64,000 nt of DNA from Salinibacterium sp. Its GTDB lineage: Bacteria; Actinomycetota; Actinomycetes; Actinomycetales; Microbacteriaceae. Numbering within the stretch: the first letter of the stretch is position 1; every line of letters starts with the position of its first letter. The position numbers and the translations under genes were made by a program. The notes beneath the pieces are model-generated. The model saw only the letters and a program-made list of their open reading frames with translations. It ran no database searches and was not told where the DNA came from. Below are positions 29,734 through 37,595 of the stretch, one piece after another. The DNA lies in contig JADGNA010000023.1 in the NCBI GenBank assembly GCA_015234465.1, positions 186,001 to 250,000 of the forward strand, written 5' to 3'.

Positions 29734-30851
29734 TCTTTTCTCGCACTTTCATATGCGGCTGCGAGTACTGGCACTTCTTGTGACCAGTTGAGCACTTCGA
29801 CGGCGGCTCTTCGGGCGTTGGCCGCATGCCGCTCGAGGAGCTCGGGATCGTGGGCGTACTTTGCTATGGCAGCGGCGATCGACGACGGCGACGACTCGTC
29901 GACAAGGAGTCCACATTCCAGACGATCAATGATCGACCTCCACAGCGGGAAGTCGGAAGCTATGACAGGAATCCCTGCGGCGAAGTACTCGAACATCTTG
30001 GTAGGCAGAGCGTCGCGGTGAGCCTGGGTGTCCCGAAACAGAACCAGGCCGACGCGTGCTCGTAGCAGGAGATCGCGCGCTTCGTCTGGAGTGACGTGAC
30101 CCAAATAGTCTGTTCGCTCCCACCCGGGGGAGCGCTGAAGCCTCTCCGCCAGCGATTCACCCATTGGCCCAGCGAGCTCGAGGCGCCAGCCCACAGGGAA
30201 CGCTTCATTTCCCAAGGCGTCGATCATCTGTTCGGCGCCGCGAATCTCACTGATGCCGCCGATGTACGCGACGGACAGGGGCCGAGATGCCACGGAGCCC
30301 GCCGAACCCTCCTCTTCTCTGAGAGGAGGGTAGTTGTGTACGACCGAGACCCGGCCGCTTGGGAAACGCTTCGCGATCGTCTCGGTCGCGGTGACGACAT
30401 GATTACTCAATCGCGCGACCCGCACGACCAGGTGCGCGGTGGCTCGCATGAGTGGGCGTGCAAGGGGGTGCACGTACTCTTTGCTGACCACCTGCTCAGG
30501 AAGGTCTTCGTGAGCGTCATAGATGACTCGTTTCCCCATGGCTCTGAGGACAGGAATCGCCCAAACCAGTTCGGGATCGTGCAGGTGGAACACCGAGGCT
30601 CCAGTCCGGATGGCAGCTCTTACTGCTGCGATGGATCCGAGAAGCATGCGTTGCAGGCGGGGGCGGCGCGGCAACACAGTCACGTCCACTGGGCTTGGGC
30701 CTCCGGTGATGCGGCTCTCCACCGCAACCAGCGAGACGCGGTACCCGAGTCCCGCGAGGCTCACACACTCACGGTAGTGGATCCGATTGTCGGTCCAGGG
30801 GTGTACCGAACTCACGTGAACGACGTGAATGGGCTCGGTGTGCTCAAGCAT
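29730..30851 (-). CDS. Glycosyltransferase family 4
   Basis: VVHVSSVHPWTDNRIHYRECVSLAGLGYRVSLVAVE...VFHLHDPELVWAIPVLRAMGKRVIYDAHEDLPEQV...FEYFAAGIPVIASDFPLWRSII. Confidence 0.9.
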   Translation of the reverse strand: MLEHTEPIHVVHVSSVHPWTDNRIHYRECVSLAGLGYRVSLVAVESRITGGPSPVDVTVLPRRPRLQRMLLGSIAAVRAAIRTGASVFHLHDPELVWAIPVLRAMGKRVIYDAHEDLPEQVVSKEYVHPLARPLMRATAHLVVRVARLSNHVVTATETIAKRFPSGRVSVVHNYPPLREEEGSAGSVASRPLSVAYIGGISEIRGAEQMIDALGNEAFPVGWRLELAGPMGESLAERLQRSPGWERTDYLGHVTPDEARDLLLRARVGLVLFRDTQAHRDALPTKMFEYFAAGIPVIASDFPLWRSIIDRLECGLLVDESSPSSIAAAIAKYAHDPELLERHAANARRAAVEVLNWSQEVPVLAAAYESARKE

Positions 30852-31024
30852 GCGATGTAGTTCCTCGGAAGTAGGCTGTCATCCCTTCGGCACGGGGCAT
30901 GCGTGGGGATTGCGATTCCGCCGAGGGGTCGGGAGGCAATCTTATCGCCGACGACTGCTGGCTCTGAGCGAGCCATATCTGAGCGCGCGATAACATCTTC
31001 TACAAAGAGAGAGGTGTTCACCGA

Positions 31025-32203
31025 GTGAAGAGAACAGTGCTGATCGTGGCACATCAGTACTGGCCCGAGCCCGGACCTGCAAGTCAGCGCTTGGGTGCCC
31101 TCGCGAAGGCGCTCATGGACGCGGGCTGGGGCGTCGACGTAGTCACCTCGTCACCAGCTCAGACTCCAGGTCTCGCGGCGTCGACAGGACCGCATGGAGA
31201 GCGCATCCGTCACTCTCCGAAGTCCGACGCGAAAGGTGCGAGCCCCCGCCGTGCATTCGAGTTGCTGCGCTTCGCACTCGCCGTCGTGCGGTTGTCGAAG
31301 GGGCGCACGTATTCGGCCGTGGTCACAGACCCGCCACCCACTGCGGCCTGGGCGGCTTCCCGGGTTGCACGCAACACCTCAGCCGACTTCGTCTACTTCC
31401 TCTGCGACACTTGGAGTGGTGCCACGAAGGACTCGTCCTCCATGCTGTCGAAACTCGCTCACGGACCCGTGAAATGGCTCGAGGACCGCCTCCTCGCCAA
31501 TTCGCGGCTCACCGTCGCCGTGACGGAAGGGCTTCGTGAGATAGCGGCGGACGCTGGCGCGGACAATATCCTTCTCGCACCGAACGGTGCGGATCTTTCG
31601 ATCTACACACGGGAAGGCGAACAGTGGTCATCGGCTGCCGTTCCGCGTCCATACTTCCTCTACGCCGGAAACGCGGGAGTTCTCCAAGGCGCAGAAGTCT
31701 TCGTTGATGCCGCTGAACTGCTCTGGTCTGAGGGGCGCGATTTCGGTCTGGTGTTCATGGGCTCGGGTGCCGATATGGCTCATATTCGAGAGCGTGTCGC
31801 GCCCCATAAAGGCCGACTGGTGGTGCTCGAACCGCAGCCGGTCGCTGTCGTTGCCGCAGCGCTGAGAGGCGCTGCTGCGTCTCTCGTATCACTGCGCCCG
31901 TATCCGTCGTCGGTTCATGCCCGCCCGACTAAGGCCATGGTCGCGCTGTCCGCGGGGTGTCCTATTGTCTACGCGGGAGAGGGGTCGTTCGCCGCCGAAC
32001 TCGCCGCTGCTGATGTTGGCTTCGTCAGCGATTGGTCCACGGATGGGGTTCGCAAGTCCATGGCTGCAGCGCTGGAGCTGGATGAAGGACCGGGGGACCA
32101 GCGCGATCGTCACCGCGAGGCTGCTGCGATGTATGCAAGAGCCACGTTCGACCAGATGGCGCAGGCAAGGAATATCGCTACGGCGATAGTACAACTCCGC
32201 TAG
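31025..32203 (+). CDS. Glycosyltransferase family 4 (WbuB-like)
   Basis: MKRTVLIVAHQYWPEPGPASQRLGALAKALMDAGWGVDVVTSSP...YFLYAGNAGVLQGAEVFVDAA...ARPTKAMVALSAGCPIVYAGEG. Confidence 0.87.
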   Translation: MKRTVLIVAHQYWPEPGPASQRLGALAKALMDAGWGVDVVTSSPAQTPGLAASTGPHGERIRHSPKSDAKGASPRRAFELLRFALAVVRLSKGRTYSAVVTDPPPTAAWAASRVARNTSADFVYFLCDTWSGATKDSSSMLSKLAHGPVKWLEDRLLANSRLTVAVTEGLREIAADAGADNILLAPNGADLSIYTREGEQWSSAAVPRPYFLYAGNAGVLQGAEVFVDAAELLWSEGRDFGLVFMGSGADMAHIRERVAPHKGRLVVLEPQPVAVVAAALRGAAASLVSLRPYPSSVHARPTKAMVALSAGCPIVYAGEGSFAAELAAADVGFVSDWSTDGVRKSMAAALELDEGPGDQRDRHREAAAMYARATFDQMAQARNIATAIVQLR

Positions 32204-32238
32204 CGACCCGGGCTGCCAGAACCAGGACGGAGTATGGG

Positions 32239-34266
32239 CTAGTTTCCGCGGCTCAGGGTTGCCCTGACGTGCTGGTGGACGACGACCTGCTGTGATTCGG
32301 CCCACTCAGATCGCTGCTGCTGGCCGAACCACATCAGCTCCACGCGCCTCACCGGACCCGCAAGGCGTGGCCAGACGCGACTCACGGCGAAACCAGACGC
32401 GACGGCGGCTCGACACAGCCAAACGGGCAATCTCATCGGGGACTTGCCGCCGGCGAGTTCGAGGGCCTCAGCCGCGGAAAGGCCCTCCCACGGCTGGAGC
32501 ACGATATTCGGCACGCGAGTTGAATGCGCTCCGACTTCAGCAGTGAACTCAGCGAGCGACGTTACGGAGCTCACTACGGTGGGCCCAGCGCCCGTGCCGG
32601 CCACTGACGCGATTGGTGACGCAGCGAGCCGCTGCAGCCTCGCGGTGGTCGCTCGGCCCGGTCCTTGCACAGACGTTGCTCGCAGAATGATGATCTCAGG
32701 GAGCGCTCCTTCGTTGCCGGAGGCAAGCGCGAGCAAGGCCGACTCGCCAAGAGCCTTGGACAGTGCGTAGGGCGACTCGGGTGCGGTCTCGGACGATTCA
32801 TCGAGCACGCGTCGTCGCCCCTGAACCGCTGCCGAACTCAGATGGACCATTCGCTTCGTGCCGCCACGGGCGGCTGCATACGCGATAAGCGCTGGTAGTA
32901 AAGCGTTCGCGCCGAGGAGTGCTTCGCCCCCCGCGGAATCAGGGGTTGCGAGCCCAGCGGCATTGACCACCACGTCCGCCCCCTTCATGGCAGCCACGAG
33001 GACTCCGACGTGTTCCCCGCCCGACTTTGCAGCTGCAAGGACACCCTCCGCCGAAGCGTGTGCTGCCTCCAGCTCCACACGGGGCGCGGGCACTGCTACC
33101 ACCTCGATCCCGCGCTTGCGAAGCTCTGTGACTATCGCGCTGCCCACAAACCCGGAAGCACCAATCACTGCCCAGTGCCTGGCGTGGGATGACCGTGCTG
33201 CGGTGAGGGACGGGACCAGCGAGCTTGCAGGGACGGCTGAAGGCGCAACGCTTACTCGACCTGGTGCAATCTCGTCCTTCGATCTGCGAGCAAGCAGCTT
33301 CGGCAAGGAGAGGTAGGCAGCGCAGATCAGAAACACGCAGACGACGGCGCCCGCTTGCAGGTGCCCTGGCCCGTCCTGTGTGGCGAGCCCGATACCGGCA
33401 CAGGCTACAGTCGCAGCGGTGACGATGAGCGCGGAACCTACGTGCGAGAACCCGACGTCCGTGAGTCGCTGATAGACGTGGGCCCGATGAGCTTCGTGCC
33501 ACACCTCCCCCTTGAGAACGCGCCGCGCCAGAGTGAAGGACGTGTCCGCCAAGTAGATCGCAAGGGGAGCGACGGCTGCTACGGGCGAAAGCCCGGCGGC
33601 TACAGCGGCGCACGCGATGCCCGCGATGCCGGCGCCGAGCAGGTAGCTCCCGACGTCGCCGAGAAACACCTTCCCGCCGAAGATATTGAACGGCAGGAAC
33701 CCGGCGAAGGCTGCGGCGAGCACGAGCCCAGACCCGATGAGCCAATCGGTGTCGCTTATGACCCCCACGGCGGCGAATGACGCACCGACCGTCAAACCGT
33801 GCAGGCCGGAGATGCCGTTGACGCCGTCCATGAAGTTTGCGGCGTTGATGTAGCCCGCTATCGCCACCGCGAATAGGGGAACAATCCAAGGAGACGTGCC
33901 CGTCAGTGCTGTAAGGCATATCGCTGCTGCTACTCCCAGCAGCAATTGTGTGAGAGCCCGTATCTTCACCCCGAGCCCCCGGGCATCCTCGATCCACCCG
34001 AGCACTCCTGCCGCGATCGCCAAGGAGGCCACGGTGGCAACGATTGCAGCGCTCTGGTCGGGAGCCTCCGAAATCAAGTACGCGGTCGCGGCAACAGCTA
34101 TGGCTACGAGCGGTGCCAAACCTCCGCCTCGCACCACAGGCGTCGTGTGTGAAGACCGAGCGTTGGGGACATCGATGATCCCCATACGGGTGAGGACTGG
34201 GCGCAGCGCGGCGGTGCAGAGGAGCCCTAGAGCGAAAGCGAGAACTGAGAGAGCGACAGGCGACAT
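32239..34266 (-). CDS. Fusion protein: N-terminal WecA/WbpL (MraY-type) UDP-HexNAc-1-P initiating transferase plus C-terminal extended SDR (NAD-dependent epimerase/reductase)
   Basis: N-term RMGIIDVPNARSSHTTPVVRGGGLAPL...NAANFMDGVNGISGLHG...FLGDVGSYLLGAGIAG...HRAHVYQRLTDVGFSH; C-term HWAVIGASGFVGSAIVTELRKRGIEVV...VVNAAGLATPDSAGG...HLSSAAVQGRR...SPYALSKALGE. One uninterrupted 675-codon frame; junction near 33190. Confidence 0.9.
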   Translation of the reverse strand: MSPVALSVLAFALGLLCTAALRPVLTRMGIIDVPNARSSHTTPVVRGGGLAPLVAIAVAATAYLISEAPDQSAAIVATVASLAIAAGVLGWIEDARGLGVKIRALTQLLLGVAAAICLTALTGTSPWIVPLFAVAIAGYINAANFMDGVNGISGLHGLTVGASFAAVGVISDTDWLIGSGLVLAAAFAGFLPFNIFGGKVFLGDVGSYLLGAGIAGIACAAVAAGLSPVAAVAPLAIYLADTSFTLARRVLKGEVWHEAHRAHVYQRLTDVGFSHVGSALIVTAATVACAGIGLATQDGPGHLQAGAVVCVFLICAAYLSLPKLLARRSKDEIAPGRVSVAPSAVPASSLVPSLTAARSSHARHWAVIGASGFVGSAIVTELRKRGIEVVAVPAPRVELEAAHASAEGVLAAAKSGGEHVGVLVAAMKGADVVVNAAGLATPDSAGGEALLGANALLPALIAYAAARGGTKRMVHLSSAAVQGRRRVLDESSETAPESPYALSKALGESALLALASGNEGALPEIIILRATSVQGPGRATTARLQRLAASPIASVAGTGAGPTVVSSVTSLAEFTAEVGAHSTRVPNIVLQPWEGLSAAEALELAGGKSPMRLPVWLCRAAVASGFAVSRVWPRLAGPVRRVELMWFGQQQRSEWAESQQVVVHQHVRATLSRGN

Positions 34267-34272
34267 TTCGAT

Positions 34273-36111
34273 CTATTCGGAAGACTGACGACAGCGCCGG
34301 AGCCACTCCGTCTTGTCGAGCCGCTCGGGCGATAGAGCTTCGACCCGCGCGTGCGAGATCTTCGGGTGACGTGGGCGAGCGTCGGACTCGGAGGACCCGA
34401 GGAGTTCCTCGTGAAGTTTCTCGCCGGGGCGCAGCCCAGTGAAGACGATGTCGATGTCCTTGCCAGACATCTCGATCATTCGCTGCGCGACATCCAAGAT
34501 CCGAACCGGTTCGCCCATGTCCAGGATGAGTACCTCGCCAGGTTCGCCGATGCCACCAGCCTGCACCACAAGCTGGCATGCTTCGGGAATCGTCATAAAG
34601 AACCTGGTCACGTCGGGGTGCGTCACCGTTAGCGGGCCACCCGCCGCGATGAGTGAGGTGAAGGTCGGCAACATCGACCCTCGGCTGCCAATCACATTGC
34701 CGAAGCGCACCGAGAGATAGCGCATTCCGGTCTCTTCGGCCGCCCAGGAGGTCAGCTTCTCAGCCACTCGCTTTGAATGGCCAAGGACGCTCGTGGGGTT
34801 GGCGGCCTTGTCGGTCGAGATATTGACGAACGTAGCTACCCCAACGCTCCGGGCGGCATCAAGGACGTTGAGTGTCCCTTGCACGTTCGTCTGCCATGCC
34901 TCGTCTGGATACTGCTCAAGCATGGGCAGGTGCTTCAAAGCTGCTGCGTGAAACACGACTTCCGGCTTGCGGTCGCCAAAGATACGCATGAGAGTGTCGC
35001 GATCTCGGATATCTGCCAGCACCACATTTCGCGTATGCAGTAGGCCGTGCCCATCGATCAGCAACTGCGAGCTTTGCAATCCGGACTCGTCGCGATCCAG
35101 CATCATGAGTTCGGCGGGAGCGTACTTCGCGATCTGCTGGGACAGTACGGAACCGATCGAGCCTCCGGCGCCTGTCACCAGCACGCGCTTCCCGGTGAGG
35201 TAGTCGGCTATCGACTCGACATCGGTATCGACAGGGTGTCGACCGATGAGGTCTTCGATCGAGACCTCTTTGAGGTCCTTGAGTGCGGAACGGCCTTCAA
35301 GGATGTCGCTGAGTAGCGGAAAGACGAGTGTGCGAAGGCCCGCCGCATCTGCCAGGTCCTTTATCTTGCGAATGAGTGCTGAGTCGGCGCGACCTATCGA
35401 GACGACCAAGGTCGTAGCTTCGGTGTCGCGGGCGATCTTCGCTAGGTCTTGCCCGGGTCCCAGCACGCTGATGCCGCCGACAGAATAGTTGCTCTTTGCT
35501 GGGCTGTCGTCGATCAGCCCCACGGGGAGATATTTTGACCGCGGGTTGGTCAACATCTGTGGGATCAGGAAGTTCGCGAGGGAACCCGCCCCGTAGACCA
35601 AGGTGTTCTCGGCTTCACTGCTCGGCTTTGACCTCTTTTCCGCGCTAAGGCGACGCAGGTAGCGCGCGGCCCCCATGAGCACAAGAGCCATCGGAAGGGC
35701 GACGAGTACGGTGCTGCGCGGGATCGTAAGAACCGTTCCGAAAAGCAGGACGGGGATGCCGATAGTGATGGCAGTTGCCACGGTCGCGACCGTGAGTGCC
35801 TGGACTTCGTGGAATGAACCGGTGCGGAATCGCCCGCGATAGAGGTTGAAGGTGCGGCCCCAGATGAACTGGAATATCACAGCGGCCACACACAGCGCGA
35901 GCATGGATGGCCACTGAACCCGAGTGAACTCAAGTTCATAGCGGAAGACAGCGGCGAAGACCAAGCCGGTGACCCACGAGGCGGAATCGAAGACGAACTG
36001 TCCGCCGACGGTCCTCCTCACTGAGGCTGCCCGAGCCCGAAGGAAGCTCTGGACGGAAGCCGAGCCAGTGTGGGAAGGGCCGCTATCGCCCTGGAGTGGA
36101 TGTTCCATCAT
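34273..36111 (-). CDS. Membrane-bound nucleotide-sugar 4,6-dehydratase (CapD/WbpM/PglF family)
   Basis: N-terminal TM segments; TLVYGAGSLANFLI...GKRVLVTGAGGSIGSVLSQQIAKYAPAELMMLDRDESGLQ...FHAAALKHLPMLEQYPDEAWQTNVQGTLNVLDAA...NISTDKAANPTSVLGHSKRVAE...RFGNVIGSRGSMLPTF. Confidence 0.95.
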   Translation of the reverse strand: MMEHPLQGDSGPSHTGSASVQSFLRARAASVRRTVGGQFVFDSASWVTGLVFAAVFRYELEFTRVQWPSMLALCVAAVIFQFIWGRTFNLYRGRFRTGSFHEVQALTVATVATAITIGIPVLLFGTVLTIPRSTVLVALPMALVLMGAARYLRRLSAEKRSKPSSEAENTLVYGAGSLANFLIPQMLTNPRSKYLPVGLIDDSPAKSNYSVGGISVLGPGQDLAKIARDTEATTLVVSIGRADSALIRKIKDLADAAGLRTLVFPLLSDILEGRSALKDLKEVSIEDLIGRHPVDTDVESIADYLTGKRVLVTGAGGSIGSVLSQQIAKYAPAELMMLDRDESGLQSSQLLIDGHGLLHTRNVVLADIRDRDTLMRIFGDRKPEVVFHAAALKHLPMLEQYPDEAWQTNVQGTLNVLDAARSVGVATFVNISTDKAANPTSVLGHSKRVAEKLTSWAAEETGMRYLSVRFGNVIGSRGSMLPTFTSLIAAGGPLTVTHPDVTRFFMTIPEACQLVVQAGGIGEPGEVLILDMGEPVRILDVAQRMIEMSGKDIDIVFTGLRPGEKLHEELLGSSESDARPRHPKISHARVEALSPERLDKTEWLRRCRQSSE

Positions 36112-36121
36112 GACTCCGACG

Positions 36122-37390
36122 TCACCGCCGATTCTTGGTGACGCTGGCTACACCCAGGATTCTCACGCTCAGGAGTTCGAGCGACTTGAGCGTGCTCCCG
36201 ATCCTCGGTCGCTTCGTTTCTCCGACACCAACCACGACTAGGGCGGCGTCTGCGTGTCGCGCCGCTCCTGCCATCTCCGCACCGGCGTCGCCCGGCGCGC
36301 AGTCCAGCAGGACGATGTCGACCCTGGCTGCAACTTCGCTCACGAGTCGCGCAAAACGCGGCGTGCCGAGCGCGACTGCTGCCTCGGCGGGACTGCCTAC
36401 GTAGTCGAATACGAGCGGTCCCTCTGTCACCTCAGGGATGGAAGGCGCGTCGTCCTCGAGGAGGTGTCGGAGCGGGAGCCCCCCGTTACCTGCGGTCGCA
36501 TCATGGAGGCGGAAGACAGCGACACTTGTGCGTGTGGCAGTCAAGGAGTGCGCGAGGCCCGCCGTGACGAGGGTGGAGAGGGCCGGGTCGGTCGGAGTGA
36601 CGACCGCAATGATTCGCGACTCTGCAGCTGCCAGCTTGGAAGCCACCACCGTCCTCAACTGATGAAACTCCGCTGCCGCGACGCTTTCAGTCGCAACGGT
36701 GTCTTTTGGCTTTCCAGCAATTGGAAGTTCCGCGAGGATCTCATGCCCCGTTACGTCCTGGGCGTCCAGTGAGTCGCGGACGGTCGTGTTGAGATACCAC
36801 CGCAGGGTGGCAAGCACGGCTCCAACGAGCACGCCGAGAAAAGCCATGAGCACCAGTGTTTGCCTGTTGCTCGCTACGGCCTCCGTGGGCGCAATTGCTT
36901 CACTGATGATTTCGAACGAGACCTGCGTTGCGTCCGACTCGAAATTGTCGATCGACTCCTTCGCATACGAGATCAAGGCGACGGCGACTGAGTTTGCAAT
37001 CTCGGCGGCACCCTCGGGTGTGCCCCACGTGACCGTCACCTCGATGATCGGGCTGTCTGCCGCTTGGGCGACCGTGACTTGGGAAGCCAGTTCCTTGCGC
37101 GTTTCCACCTGATCCGACAACTCCACGGCCTTGCGGAGCACCGGCGCACTGGTGCCAATATTCGAGTAGATCCGGGCGCGCTGCACCGCGTAGCTGATTC
37201 CACTCACCGGGTCGCAGGCTTCAGCATTCTCAACTGCGATGCAGGCGGAGACGGAGAGGGTGCTCGTCGACTGGTAGAGGGGCTTCCGGGTTGCGGAGTA
37301 CGCCCATCCTGCGATCCCGAAGACGATCGCTGTCACGACGATGATCACCCAGCCTTCGCGTGCGATGCGAAGGAGATCCCGAGCTGTCAT
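36122..37390 (-). CDS. Wzz/chain-length determinant protein with a degenerate BY-kinase-like C-terminal domain
   Basis: Two TM segments flanking a Wzz-type periplasmic region (LYQSTSTLSVSACIAV...VEVTVTWGTPEGAAEIANSV); C-terminal P-loop-like fold without Walker A lysine (IIAVVTPTDPALSTLVTAGLAHSL) and with DIVLLDCAPGDAG. Confidence 0.83.
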   Translation of the reverse strand: MTARDLLRIAREGWVIIVVTAIVFGIAGWAYSATRKPLYQSTSTLSVSACIAVENAEACDPVSGISYAVQRARIYSNIGTSAPVLRKAVELSDQVETRKELASQVTVAQAADSPIIEVTVTWGTPEGAAEIANSVAVALISYAKESIDNFESDATQVSFEIISEAIAPTEAVASNRQTLVLMAFLGVLVGAVLATLRWYLNTTVRDSLDAQDVTGHEILAELPIAGKPKDTVATESVAAAEFHQLRTVVASKLAAAESRIIAVVTPTDPALSTLVTAGLAHSLTATRTSVAVFRLHDATAGNGGLPLRHLLEDDAPSIPEVTEGPLVFDYVGSPAEAAVALGTPRFARLVSEVAARVDIVLLDCAPGDAGAEMAGAARHADAALVVVGVGETKRPRIGSTLKSLELLSVRILGVASVTKNRR

Positions 37391-37544
37391 CTAAACCCTC
37401 TTGTCGTTGGTGCAGAATCGCGTCGCGGAGCACTGGTGCGCGTCGCAACCCAGTCAGTTTAGTGGGGTGGACTCTCTGGTCCAGTCGAAAGAGGGACTGC
37501 ATGGGCCTCTGCGGGGCATGAGGAACCCGGGAACTGGCCGTTGG

Positions 37545-37550
37545 TAGACT
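37545..37550 (+). promoter_or_regulatory. Candidate -10 element TAGACT upstream of the GT2/GT4 gene at 37596
   Basis: TAGACT 46 bp before the ATG; GGAACC at 37522-37527 lies exactly 17 bp upstream. Motif-only evidence. Confidence 0.3.
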
Positions 37551-37595
37551 CCCGAGGTCCCTCTGTGCCTCGATTTTCTGACCCGAAAGGCGCCC

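Noticed and set aside
32939-34579. 546-codon minus-strand ORF in another frame over the WecA-SDR fusion
   Set aside because: Cys/Arg/His-rich out-of-frame translation; the 32239..34266 frame carries all family motifs.
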